From Chionis minor (taxonomy: Eukaryota > Chordata > Aves > Charadriiformes > Chionididae), in NCBI GenBank assembly GCA_013398295.1, contig VZSF01001384.1, forward strand, positions 186,001-250,000: a DNA stretch of 64,000 nucleotides. Reading direction: 5' to 3'. A model generated the notes under the pieces. It had not been told where the DNA came from. It saw nothing but the letters and a program-made list of their open reading frames with translations, and ran no database searches. How positions within the stretch are numbered: position 1 is the stretch's first letter; the number at the start of each line of letters is the position of its first letter. Positions 24,308 through 37,141 of this stretch are shown here, one piece after another. The position numbers and the translations under genes are program-made.

Positions 24308-25923
24308 GAGCATGAGGCAGATGGGATGGAATACCCTGTTGATCAGTTTTAGGTCACCTGTGCTGTCTGCTCCTCCCCACAGGTGGGACCCCTCTACGCT
24401 TTTCCGCTTCCAACCCTCCAACAGGGCAGATACCAAAGCTGGCTGGCCTTGGGTGTTACAGCAATAAGTATAAGCAAGAGCCTCTCTGGATACCATCCCT
24501 TGGCATCAACTATAAACATGGGTCTTAATGCCTTGAGAGCCAACAGTTTCTGCACAATATGCTGTTAATTTCATCAGTTAGAAGAGGCCTAGCTAAAAAG
24601 TAAAACCACTGAACAGAAAATTGGTCCTGTTTTACCTCAAACCAGGACACTTTCATTGATCAAATCATGTCTCATTTACATTCAGACAGTTGTTGGTTAA
24701 CCTCTGTCCATACACCTTGGAGCTCTAGAATCCAGGTTTCAAACACAGTGATATCCATCACTGAAGCTGAAGGACACTGTTAGTTGTCAGTGAGGCACAA
24801 GTGCAGCATTTAAGCCAGTCTATAGACAAGATATGGCCATCTATAACTCAGAAGTAAAAAAAAATCCATGACACATGTCTTACAAGATGATGTCGAGTTA
24901 TTGTTGAATAACAGTAAATCATATGTTACTGTGTGAGGCACCAAAGGTGTTCAAAAGCTATAACTGTTTCCATGAAGGAAAGGTTGCCTACTGCTGCTGC
25001 TGAGGTGGAAAGCAGTGACTGGTCTATTCTTGTAGCTTCTAACACTGAAAGAACTTCACTGTACTTCACTACATGTATAAAATCTGAATTCATGCAGTAT
25101 AGAGGTGCACTTGATAATTATAACTATTAATGCATAAACCCCCAAAATTTTTAATTTCAAATTCAGTGGTTCAGCTCTGTGGTGTTGCAGTCATATAATA
25201 TTTGTGTTTATATCAGCAAATAAAGTGCCTTTTTTCTGAGCAGCTACACAGTAAAACTGCTATGAATATGTAAACTTTGATCGTAAATCAGTGTTGTTAG
25301 AAAAGGAGAGGGTACTGCCTTTGGCAAATTCTCATTAGTAGAAAAAAAGAACGTATTTCACAGTGACTTACTACTTAATGAATCCATATATGCAAAAATG
25401 TTCAGGTTTTGCATGCAAAGCAAAAAATGTACAGTTTTGTGGAATTATCTTGCTAACTTCCTACAAGATGTAAACCACATTTCTATTTGTAGACCTCTAC
25501 AGTATCTGAAACAGACATAGAGCCTTTACTGAGAAAATTTGGCAAGGACACAGTATATCAGATTTAAAATATATGCTGCCATCTAACTCAACTGACCTCC
25601 CACCTCAACACCAGAGGTCAACCTACAATGCGCATTGCAGCACCACGCTGAGCTGGCGCAGCTACCTCTGCTTAAGCACACCATTGTGCCTGGTCTAATT
25701 AGCCTCGCTGAGAAGTTAAGATTTATGAGAAACAGGATACATCAGTCTCGGTTCAATGCTGCACTGAAAAAGCAACCTGCTTCCCAGACTGAAGGTTCTT
25801 TCTACAAAAGGCTGTGCACAGTTTGTGGAAAAATATAATCTACTTCAGCTTAATGTGGTTATCGGTAGGAAAAAACTGCATTGTAAGGTGTAGATCACCA
25901 GTAATAGCTGATTCTTTACCTGT

Positions 25924-25983
25924 TCTTTACTTATATGTAAGACCAGTCTATGGTCTTTACTTATATGTAAGACCAGTCTATGG
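25924..25983. repeat. Perfect 30-bp tandem duplication
   Basis: Two identical 30-base units, each starting TCTTTACTTATATGTAAG and ending GTCTATGG, occupy 25924-25953 and 25954-25983. The absence of differences suggests a recent event or an assembly artefact. Each unit contains the small palindrome CTTATATGTAAG. Intronic. Confidence 0.95.
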
Positions 25984-28900
25984 CCTCAGACCATGTATTC
26001 CATGATTTTCAAAACAATTCAGGGAAATAAAAATGTGAGAATAACAAAAGGCTATCTTGACAGTGAGACACTGATTTCACTGGGGAAGAATGTCCTTTGC
26101 TTTAGGCATGTGTTGTATGCACTTACACACAATTCTGGTCACAGGTCAGAGTAAGAATGCAAACAAAAATGTTAACTATTAACATTTTTCTCATCTTAAT
26201 TTTCTTTAATTTGTCTTTTAATTCAGACATTTGGAGAAAACAAAAATGCGGAAATTCTTCCTGGGAGACTTGATAATTTAAAATTTTGTATACTTTTAAC
26301 AAACACTTTAATTCATTAAAAGTGACGGTTTGATACTGTGGATACTGTGGATATTTGGCTTTGTTGGTGATTTCTGACAGAGCTCATGAAAACCTTATCA
26401 GAACTGAAGCATCTCCATCCCAAAAGACGCAGAAGATATTCCAGCACTCATTTTTTGTTCTCTCACAGAATACAGAATCTGAAATGGAGTTTCTGAATAA
26501 TTCAGTGGGTCAGGCAGGGGGTGAAGGAGACAACCCAAAGTTGTTCTTTAGATTCTACTTCCTCAATACACACAGTTTAAATTATGGAAAGAATGGCATG
26601 TTGTACACCCAGTGTAAGATATCTCTGACGCTAAGGGAAACTGTACTTTAAATCCAAGATTTAATTCAGACTTTCAAACTCTGATTCAACTTCAATGGAG
26701 ATAAACATTGCAAAGCAGCTTACACAATAATCCTTATATTAGGGAACAAACAACTACAGTGCAAACAAGAAAGACAGCAAGAGAAAAGTTAATGATGTGG
26801 TGAAAATTTTAGCACAAAGTAGCAGGAATAGAAAGGGAACCTGACAATCATATATAATTGCACATCATTATGCAAGCTATAATAGTCTCAGATTCTTCAT
26901 ATAACAATGCTGTGAGATAGGAAGGAAAAAAGATCTCCATTTCAATGATTTTTTTTTCTTTGAATAGGTAATTACCAAAATTGTTTAGTATCTCTTACTA
27001 GTTTAAGGAAAACTAACTAAAGAGTGACTGTAACATTCCACAGTGGCATCACTACAATATCATACCACGTATTATTGCTAAACTATACCAGTTTGACTAT
27101 GTCTCTTCTAATATATTTCTTTCCTAAAAAAACCCGACTGTATAATGCTTGTTTTAGATACACCTCTGTCAGAAGCTATGAATTAGGCTTAAAAGGAATG
27201 TATTACATACTTATAGTGAGGTATTTTTAAAATATATTATTTTCTGATATGTTCTTTAGAATCAAATCAGAATAGGGTCCTGATTAACCTCATGTTGAGG
27301 TTAATACCAATTCATACTCATTGAGTAACTCTGTTATTATGTTTATGATTATGGAATAGTACACAACACATTTGAATAATTTTAAATGGCAGTTTTATAA
27401 TGCAGTTATATTTTCAAAATTATGTGATTTCATAGTAAGACAAACCTGCACACAGATGGATTATCACTCACAGCTGTATTTTCATTCATGAAATATGAAT
27501 ATTCATACAAATATGATTGCATAAAACACCATTTTAGTAAAGATGTACAGTTGATACCTCATTTTTGAACCATCAGTAGAGTGAAGAAAAAGGTGGAAAG
27601 GTTAAGATTAATCTGAAGTTAAGATTATTAGGGAAATTCTTTTTGGGAAACATGGGAGTAATTTTGAATAAATGTAATTCTAAAACCCAAGAGAAAAATC
27701 TAAACTAGGAATGCTACAGTATGAATCAATAATAGAGAAGAACAAATATGAAGTGGCTTCTGGGCTAAAGGTTGTTTTAGAAAATTGCGATGTATTCTTT
27801 TAGTGATGGCCCAGCAGTGTTTCTACAATGTTGCAATCAGTTATATGAGAAAGACAAAACATCTCAAATATTTAGTAGCAGAGGATATATATCGTTGCAA
27901 TTTTTATACAGAAAAACTACACTGTTTTCAGCACAACAATCAGAGTTCAAAAAGTAAGAATAGCTCCTGTAAAAGGTAGCAGAGTGCATAAACTTAAAGT
28001 CAGAAGCTGAACCTTCTTTGACTCCTCCTCCAACAAAGGTAATATGCATTAAAACTGTCAGCAATGTAGTTTTTGCAAAATGGATCATCATTAGTATATA
28101 TTAATTCAGTCCACCTGCATGTGTTGGTTTATAGGTCAGAAGAGGGGTAATATATAACTAACAATTTGTCTAAAAAACTGCCAGTGCTTGCATTCCCAGG
28201 AGGACACAGAAAAGTGAGTATTAGCCAATACTTGCACAGGCTGATATGCTAATATGACTTTTGTGGATGTGTAATACAGAGTAACTCATGGCAACATCAA
28301 CTAAAGCTGTTCCAACCGCATTTTTTTATGATTAGAACATCAATATAAACAACTAGGATTAGGGGAAATAATTGTGGTGTGTATTTTTTTGCTCCTATTT
28401 TAAATCAAAAAACCCATGACTTTTTATTATGTGAGAAAAACAGAGTTCTCTTCAAACACTCTATGTAATTTTGCTATAAAAATTCACTAGTAATCTGTAC
28501 CTGAGTGTCATCCATCTCTTCTCTGCCATCTGACAATTGAGTAAATATACAAGAAACAAGAAATGTGTGAAAAGAGTAATGTGTCTTAGTACCAATTTTG
28601 TTCTTGCTTGCATCCAGTAAGAACTTACTCAGTATACTCTCATTCCTGATTATTACAAGAATTTAATTCCTGCAAGGTTCTCTTATGTTATGCAATAACA
28701 AAGTGACATCTAAGACAGTATTTAAGAATATCTAAACAACTGGTTTTGTCCCTGATCTATAGATTGTCTTTCCTCTTCTGTCCAAGAACTTTAGTTAACT
28801 AATATGTATCAACTAGTCATAGTAACTCAAAGATTCTATTTGAGGTGATCTCTTCTGAACATTAGATTCTGAGCTGTTTGGGAACACTAAAAGGGTTTTT

Positions 28901-29036
28901 ATGTCATTGCATACATAAAACAATAATAATTTGAGAGCTGCAGGAGGTCAGAGAATTTCTTAAATTGCATCATTATTTCATATAGACCTAATTTGGTAAT
29001 GTGCCAAAAGGTAATCATCAAGACAGTTTTTCTCAC

Positions 29037-29189
29037 CTGTATCCGTTCAACTTCTAAAAAAGTTGCTGTTTGGAAGGCTTTTTCCCATAGTGTTAGGTCA
29101 GATTCTAGTTCCACAGAAAAGTAAAGATCTTCTCCAGATTCAGACTGGACACTGAAGCAATGTTTCCGCCGGTCCAGTAGATCACTGTC
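29037..29189 (-). CDS. SNTG1: SNTG1 internal coding exon (C-terminal half of PH domain), third in this window
   Basis: 153-bp exon, 51 codons, phase 0 at both ends. The product begins DSDLLDRRKHCF, continues through SVQSESGEDLYFSVELESD and ends FLEVERIQ. LTLWEKAFQ carries the near-invariant PH-domain tryptophan of the C-terminal helix. It corresponds to about residues 347-397 of human SNTG1. The donor is CAG|GTGAGA. The acceptor TTTTCATCAG has a short pyrimidine run, and another CAG lies 11 nt upstream, which would shift the frame if used. The minus-strand open frame runs on into both flanking introns, so the apparent Met a few codons upstream is intronic and not a start. One of the most conserved segments of the gene. 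Confidence 0.97.
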
Positions 29190-32100
29190 CTGATGAAAAC
29201 CTGAAGTTATATAATCTGGCATACATCAATTAATATTTTTAAATGCAAACATCTATGCCTCATACCTAGCACTTTTAAAAGGCATTTTTAATGATATAAC
29301 ACTGTAGTAACTGCTGAGAGCTGAGGAGCTGAAAATGATGGTTTTGGTCTAAATATTGAAATTTCAATGAATTTTAAACAGGACACCTATGTTTGTAATA
29401 GTACAGAACAACATAGCATATCTGGCATACCTTCCAGTATTTTAAAAAATCACTTCTCAAAAATGTTATCAACTACATGCTCTTAAATTAGATAAATTCT
29501 ATAAAAGGTGTCCACTTCCTATTCACATGAGAGGAAGACAAATACCAGCTTCTCTGACCTATTTGACTCACCCACCCTACTCTGGAAGGCTGGACAAAGG
29601 AAGGAAGAGATTTATTTAAACAGTATGAAAAGTCTGTCTGTTCAATTTTCCATATGGAGACTACACAAAACAAGTTTGTATTTCTGGTGGCTTACAAAAT
29701 CCAACATAAAATTTGTCTGTAGCTGCATATTGCCAGTAGAGACCAGAGTGGCTGCCAGTGGTTAGGTTGCTGGCTTTGGACCTAGAGGGAGGAAGTTACT
29801 TTTGGCTTTAGTTTCGACACAGCACCACACAATGGATATCAGGGTATAAATATATAATATTTAATGATTGTTAGCATTTGTAATTGGCACTAAATTAAAC
29901 AATAACCAAGTTAATCAGGAAATCCATCACTAAAAAGTTTTTCAATGATTTTTTTTTTTTTAATATAGGGTCCTTTATGCTAAAATTCATGCATCCAGTT
30001 TGTCCATGTGAAAAATTCACTTGTAGAAAGTTTTAATTAATTTTTTCCCTATTACAGCAAAGCAGCTGCCACAAGACACAAGCTCACCAGCTCACCAACT
30101 GTTCTTGCAAACACACTTGGAAATTTGGGTGTACGTAGCTTGGGTGCAATTTCTACAATGCTTCCCCATAGCAGAGTGCACAGTTGACACCAGCAAAGGA
30201 GACTCACAGGACAGTATTTCCTTCCAGTTATACACAAGTTGAACAGACCAAAGGGACCATAACCAGCTGATGCAAACTGGAAGAGCACCTTATGTCGTTC
30301 AAGCCATCTCTCTCAGGGGTAAAGAACCAAGAATCTAAAGCTAACCAACAATGAAAATATATAAAACAGGAATCTGTAGACTACTAGTCTCAAGCAGACA
30401 AGTAGGCAATGGGAGAATAAGCACTATTTTCCTCTTTCTTTTCTTTTGGTAGACATGTGACAGACCTGCTCAAGAAAGCCAGTACAGCATGCATTCATGA
30501 ATGCTCTTGGTTCAAAACTGCTTTATGGTTTCTAGAAAAATCATTTATGAAGGCAAGGTACCCTCTCTTTAAAATCACCATGAAAATACCAAGTTGCTTT
30601 GATTTTAAAATGACCAGTCTCTGGGGAACAATCTCCTTCCTTACTTCCATCAAATTCTAAGCTTAGTAGCTCAAGAGTATTAAGTCATGCATGGAAAACT
30701 CAGAATGAACACAGGTTGTTAGATCTTAAAGACAGAATTTTCAAAAAAATTAATATTCTCACAGATACTGTTTTTTCAAGTGCTTAGAGGACTGTGTGGT
30801 TAAATTAGTTAGGTGTAGCTAAATAATAGCCTATGTCATATGACAAATACTTGGGTCTCTTCTTTTTTCTTCCCACATTTCTTTTTTTTTTTTTCTTTCC
30901 ACTCAGGCCCTTCTGCTGAAACTAAAATGTCAATTCTGCTCACTGCATGTTTTGACCAGCATTCAAAAAAGAGATCATAATGTCTAGGTTGTTGTTAATG
31001 TCACCTATGCTCTACTACATGCTCAGCCTCAAAGTGCACAGAGCAGCAGCACCATGACAAATGTTTAATATTGTGGATATTTATAGCAACTTAAAACATG
31101 TCATCTAGCACTTGACACTACAAACCCCATCAATACGAACAGCGCGAGTAAAAGCACTGGTCAACCCTCACTGACCCAGGGAAGAACAATTACTTTGTAT
31201 AGTATAACAGCACTTCTTGTCCAACAGCTCTTAAGTGGGGTCTTAAACTCTTTATGGTCCCAGAACTACACCTGATTGGACAGGTCTGTTGGTCCATTAC
31301 CAAATAGACCTATTCAGCATGGAGTCTCGTAAAACTTGTGTGTAATGAGTAATCTTTCCCAAGGAAGTTCTTCACAGCCACAATCTCAGAAGAAACTAAA
31401 AATATTTTGAACTCATCTTCACCTATTCTTGTCAACAGTCAATAGAGTTATTAAAACTCTCTATATTAATTATTACTAATGCAATTGTGTACAAAAATCT
31501 TAAACCTTATCTGAAACAAGACTATGGGACCATGTGGGATCACGGGAATCACAATCACTGAAAAAAAATTGAATGAATAATCCTTGTTTTTATATGGGAG
31601 GAAGTTTAATGCAATACATGGTTCTAGAATGCCTATAATTTTGTGCAAGGCTACCTTTAGTACTGCTTCTGCTCCTTTTAGCTGCAAGACCTTCCTTTAG
31701 TTTTTCAGTTGTGCTCAGGCATCTAAAAAGTGAAACCTGTATCTAACCAGATTTCCATTTGTACAATGGATAACTGTAGAAAACAATATGTAGACAAAGA
31801 TAGCTATCCAAGTGTCCTTGTAAGTTTGGAACGCAAAGAAAAAATTTATCTTACAAATCCAACTGAGAATTGTCCAAAGTCTCTGCAAATTTAAGATAAC
31901 CTTGTCAAAACTTTCAAAACCAGGTCAGATGGAGCTTATTTAACTTTTACCAAATGGTTATTTCAGCCAAAATATAAAATGTTATTCTACCCATTTAAGA
32001 ATCTGCTATGACCCTGTGTTTGTATAATCACTTACTAGTCAATGATGGACACGAGCCAATTTCATGTTAATTTTTTAAGAACTCTTTCATATTGTTAATG

Positions 32101-33818
32101 ATTATCTGTACCATTTGCCCCTGATGTTCTCAACATGAATTGATACAGATTCTCTGAAGAGGAACCGTCACAAAACCTGTAGCAGTATGCTAATTCCCTG
32201 TTAGAAGGAAAGTAGTCTTGCTGAAGGATGGCCTGTGAGGCAAGTCCTTGGCTTACGCCCAGCTTCAGGGTAATCCAGCATCTCTGCTGACAGGATGGTA
32301 TGATTCCTGCTTGCCTAATTAATAATGATGTCCATGTTAAGTGAGAGTAATAAATTTGTCTAAGGGAACCAAGCATGGCTCATTAGGCAGGTCCTTTCAA
32401 ATTAAGGCAGATTGCTTTTTTATCACTGAGTAGTGACATCGCCTTCTCTTCTGCAGAGGTAATCTTTTCTCTTTTGAAAGACTGCCCTCTCCAGAAGCAG
32501 CACTGCTCCTTTTCAATTATTTGTCTTTTCATTTTATGTATAATTAATGCATTAAATACTCATATTTTGGCTATTACTTAAATCTGCTAAGATGCAGAAG
32601 ACCCTCAATTTTTACTATAGTCAGTGAGTTGAGTTGTTCTATTCTCAAAAGGTCTGTTCAATAGAAAACAAAGTCAGGTCTACCAGTTACGTGCTCATGG
32701 CATTTTTACCCAGGAGGTTCTCAAAAACTGTCTGGAAGTCTGGTTTACTTGTAAAGTTATACGTAATATACAGAGTAATGGAACTCTAAATATTAGTGAC
32801 ACTGGCAAGTAGTTTTTGACATGAACAACAATTCGTATAAGATGTTCAAAGCCATCCTAATCGAAGATATATACCTAAATAGACAAAATAGATCTTGACT
32901 TTTGAGATAATTTTATTTTGTTTGATAAAGTGAGGTAAATATTCATGTTTGTGATATTATTTATAATTCTTAATAACACTGAGATGAGAAAACAAAAAAC
33001 CCCTGTTTTCTTTGTTGACTAGTTTAGACAGCCCTGTGAAAAGCAACCTGTCCTAGCATAACCAAGATTCAAACCTAGCACCTCAGTTCTCTGAAGTTAA
33101 AAAGCATTCTCCCATCAATTCAAGAGTCCAATAACTCCAAGGCAACTGTAAAAGCTAATCACATCATGCCTTTACACTTGCTGGCAACAGTGCCCTGATT
33201 ATTTTACTGTTTGTGTCACCTTTCTCCTTTCACTTATCAGCTCCATCTACATAAACATAAATCCTCCTTTCTAAGGGATTCTAATGATTACTTCTTTATC
33301 TGAAACTTTGGGAACACTTTTCTTGAGTGTCACAATGGTGTTGCTATGGAGATGGTTCTAATAGCATTTGCAGGCAGCAGGGAACAGATTCACTCTAGAG
33401 TAAAAAAAAAAGATACTTTTTCTCCAACATATTCTCATTATTCAAGTTATAAAGAAAAAACAACCCATGCAGGCATGAACATGTTTGTACGTATCTCATC
33501 TTATTTGGACCCTTTCTGAATTTTAACATTAAAAAAACATAAGAAAAATCTTGAAAATGCACGTGTGTATATATATGTATTTAAATAAAGACATAATGCC
33601 AGCTAAACTAAAACTGTACAGAATATTTTTCAGTGTCCAAATTTTATGAAAATATGTTTTCTCAAGGGGAAAAATAATTCTAATTACAGGAGAAATTTTA
33701 GTTTCAATTAAATTTCCATTCGAAAGGTCTGTCTGATTGCTTGAGAGAAATAGAAATGTTCATTCTCTATAACCTATTAGGGACAGCAATAAGCTCGAAT
33801 TACTTTCCTTTTCTGCCT

Positions 33819-33843
33819 GAATAGGAAAATTAATTTCCTATTC
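33819..33843. repeat. 25-bp near-perfect palindrome inside a short duplication
   Basis: GAATAGGAAAATTAATTTCC followed by TATTC reads nearly the same on both strands. It lies between two copies of TTCTGCCTGA (33811 and 33841), so the same 10-mer also occurs as a 30-base-spaced direct repeat. Confidence 0.8.
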
Positions 33844-36727
33844 TGCCTGATTAAAAGATGATGCAGTCTCAAAGACCCTCATTTGAATCAAAGCAAGGGT
33901 CTGAACATAGGTTTCTCCTGAGCTAGTGTTATAATTGTGCTTATTTCTTAATGACCTCCACCTAGAAATGTGTTTATTTTAATGCCATATGAGGAAAATT
34001 TTCAAAATTTTCATAAAACAACAATCTTTGGGGAAAAAAAATTATTCTAATACTTTCAAGAGTAGTATTGATGGTTACTTTCTGCTAAAGAGAAAACAGA
34101 GGCTAATGTAGTTACAAACAAATTAAATAAATGTGCTGATCACCCCTTTGGAGAGTTATTAAGGTTTTGTACCTCTCCAAACTTTGAGGCATTATTTGCT
34201 GGAAATTAAGTTTAGGAACAGATCCAAGAAGAGTAAACATAATGATAACAGACAACAATGCTAAAGAGTAATTCTAGCTTTTCATTCCGACCCCTTGTTT
34301 ATAACTTTCTCAAATTTAAATAGTTATAGCTGTGGATTTTTTCCATCTTAGTTGCCTGCCTGAGGATATTTTTTATTTTCACGTTACAATTAAAACTGCT
34401 AAATCAGTTCTGTGAAATAAAATAGGAAAACGGATGAAATTGGTTTGTCCTTGTGAAAAATAGAGAAAGAAACAGACAAGCAGAACCATCCCCTGAAACT
34501 GCTTTTTTGGCCACTCTGGATCCTCCATTCTTTGGAACGGTTACAAAGGCTTCAGTTATGGGAGGAAACTTTTGCTGCCTTTGCAAAAAAAATACAAGTT
34601 AAGATTTATGGAAAAATTTAGATATTCTGGGCAAAATTTGGCTGTTACTGTTTTGAAGATTTCATTCTGAATATGCTCCATCCCCATGGTCTACAGGAAG
34701 AGAAGAACCTTCCCTACTTTTCCCAGCTGTTAGGCAATGTTATGCCACTAGCCATGGGAAATGAGAACAGGATACACCATTTCTCCTTCAAGGGACTATC
34801 TGTCTTAAGAAAACAAAAAAAGCACCTGACTCAAAACCAGAACAGGATGGAGAAACTATGTGGAAGAAAAGTCCTTGTAATTCTCACATAGTGACATTTT
34901 TGTGGGATATGTTTTTTTCTCAACTTTAGAAGCATTTGTTTCAAAAGTAGGAAAAGGTCAAGGTTTTATTCCTGAAGGACACAAATATTGGAAGGATAAG
35001 AGTTAAATTTGACTAAATAAAAGGCTGGAAAATTACCAAATTGATTATTTATTATAATAAAGGCATTACTTACAAGACCACATACTTTTATTTTTACTTT
35101 TTTTTTTTTTTAAGACAGCATTTATGATAAATTTAATTATTGAAATAGTCAGAAAGAAAGATAGGAAAAAACTCAAATTATTAAAGAATGTGACCAGAAA
35201 AGAAGAGAACATCAATAAGGTAGACTAAAATGCTACATAAAAATGTATGAAAATTGATGTCTCAGAATATATTAGTGGATGAAATACTGAAATAATGTAT
35301 CACTCCAGCCTTGAGAAATGCCCTGATTAGACTAAGACAATGACAGGAAACTTCAAACTTTGGATGCATCTTGAACACCTGGGATGTAAGACACATAACT
35401 GTCTTTCCAGAGTATCCTTATTCATTATTTACATTTCACACCTTATTTCTGTTCTTTTTCATCATTCCTTTTGCTTTATGTCAAAAATTGAATTTGGCTT
35501 TCCTTTTCAAGGAGGTTGCAATGCCATTGTGGGTCTCATAACCAGACAGGCAGCAAAAAGTAACTTCTTAGACAGTAAAGCTGATGCCTTTAACCAACAG
35601 AGAGGTTGCAGGAGTAATTTAAACATATATTTTCTGCATCTGTTATTCTTTTTTTCCTCTGTGTGTTTATCTTGTTATTTCTTCTAGGAAGCAGGATCAG
35701 ACTCTGGCACTGGCAGCCCCAGCCCAACACAAGTGACTTTTTTTCCCCAAAAGGTGACAGTTCATACTATTCTAATATTGCATTAAAAATGTCAAAACCA
35801 AAAGTTTAAAAGTTTGTATTTTCTTTTTCAAGAAAAGAGAAACTTCTCTAAAACTAAAGGGAAACAGAAAAAAGCTTACTTAATAAGTTTACATCTCAAA
35901 TATGATTTCTTTTTCCTTTTCTGAATCAAATAAAAATTAAACAAGCTGTGGCAGTTGCCATGTATCTAATAGCTGTCCGTTTGCTTTCAAAAAAGATTTT
36001 TACACAGTGCTGTACAGTGACAGGAACATCCACTTCTTTGACACTCAGGGCATATTAAATTTATCCAAATTAACATACCATGGATTAAGGATGGTAACAC
36101 TATGTACATGTTGAAAATAAATGAACTGACATCACATACAGAACCACAAAAAATACAGTTGATTGAGTCAGAGGTGTGGTTTTCTAATGAACGTCTCTAC
36201 GTAAGGTAGGAGCAGCTACACATCAGCTTATGCTTGCAGGGATCCAGTGATGTAAATTCAATGGCCTTGTCAGGAGCTCTGTTTCAGTACTGAACGATAC
36301 TAGTACATGAGAAGTTTGTTGTAAAACTGAAGCCAACTTAATGATGGTCTTGATGCCAGTGGACATGGAGATCTTTTATGACTTTTACTATTTTTCTTAA
36401 CCTATAAGACAACTGTAATTCTAGTCAGAGTAAAAACAGATCCTCTTTTCTTTGGAAACGTTATATCATCTTAAATTTAGAACAGGAGGCAAACCAAAGA
36501 ATGAAAATTACTTCAACTGCTTAGAAATGAAACACTCAACGTTTAGCGATTTTTCTATGAACTAGCACCTAGCTAAACCCTGGCTGAAAATCTAATTTTC
36601 CCTGGAAGTAATATTAACCTATTCATAAAAGGGATTTTTAGTTTTGAATATATTGAACGTTTTGAGTACATTTGAATTGCTTTAGTGGAATTTCACCAGG
36701 ATGCCAGTCTCAGCCACTGAACAAACT

Positions 36728-37141
36728 ATGTTCCTCTCATATGAGGAAAGGCTGAGAGACCTGGGTCTGTGTAGCCTAGTGAAGAGAAGAATAAGAGGGG
36801 ATCTGATCAATGCTTATAAATATCTGAAGGGCAGGTGTCAAGAGGATGGGGCCAGACTCTTTTCAGTGGCGCTAGGTGACAGGACAAGGGGCAATGAGCA
36901 CAAGGTTGAACACAGGAATTTCCATCTCAACATGAGGAGGAACTTCTTTACTTTGAGAGTGACAGAGCACTGGAACAGGATACCCAGAGAGGTTGTGGAG
37001 TTACTTCTCTGGAGATACTCAAAACCCACCTGGATGCATTCCTGTCCAACCTGCTCTAGGTGAACTTGCTTTGGCAGGGGGGTTGGACTAGATGATCTCC
37101 AAAGGTCCCTTCCAACCTCTACCATATTGTGATTCTGTGAT
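36728..37141 (+). mobile_element. CR1 LINE 3' end, 5'-truncated
   Basis: Antisense to SNTG1. Runs from CTCATATGAGGAAAGGCTGA to a 3' end of TTGTGATTCTGTGATA. The frame from 36701 gives [20 protein letters not shown] then [20 protein letters not shown], the CR1 polymerase C-terminus, followed by a frameshift. Its 3' part (TTGGACTAGATGATCTCC) is the form of a different CR1 subfamily from the copies at 17318 and 46012. Confidence 0.94.

Larger units (their letters stand above)
23928..24649 (-). mobile_element. Solo LTR of an avian ERVL-type endogenous retrovirus
   Basis: A 722-bp element read on the minus strand, the same direction as SNTG1. It starts TGTCCTGGTTTGAGG and ends CCACGACA, the TG...CA termini and end motifs of avian ERVL-class LTRs. 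In order it shows a promoter-proximal block (GGGTATTCCATCCCATCTGC, then CATGCTCGGTATAAACG), a T/A-rich tract with TATTATT repeats, an ATTAAA signal and a pyrimidine- and G-rich 3' end. The flanking 5-mers are ATTTC (23923-23927) and CTTTC (24650-24654), a one-mismatch candidate for the 5-bp duplication of this class. No gag, pol or env lies next to it, so it is a recombined solo LTR with no viral coding capacity. Class assignment rests on recalled consensus features. Confidence 0.88.
22158..29036 (-). other. SNTG1: SNTG1 intron, 6.9 kb, complete
   Basis: Lies between the third and fourth exons. It contains a CR1 copy with an intact 3' end (22472-22979), the ERVL-type solo LTR (23928-24649) and a 30-bp tandem duplication (25924-25983). 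Remaining sequence is unannotated intron; the short open frames are unrelated to any family I know. Confidence 0.9.

Noticed and set aside
23928..24649. A complete endogenous retrovirus around the LTR
   Set aside because: No second LTR, primer binding site or gag/pol-like frames occur within several kb on either side.
28899..29222. 107-codon minus-strand ORF taken as a complete small gene
   Set aside because: It is the 153-bp SNTG1 exon plus read-through into both introns; the splice sites at 29189/29190 and 29036/29037 define the real coding part.
35340..35687. 115-codon plus-strand ORF with hydrophobic and Phe-rich C-terminus
   Set aside because: The apparent membrane-like segments come from T-rich sequence; no homology or regulatory context.
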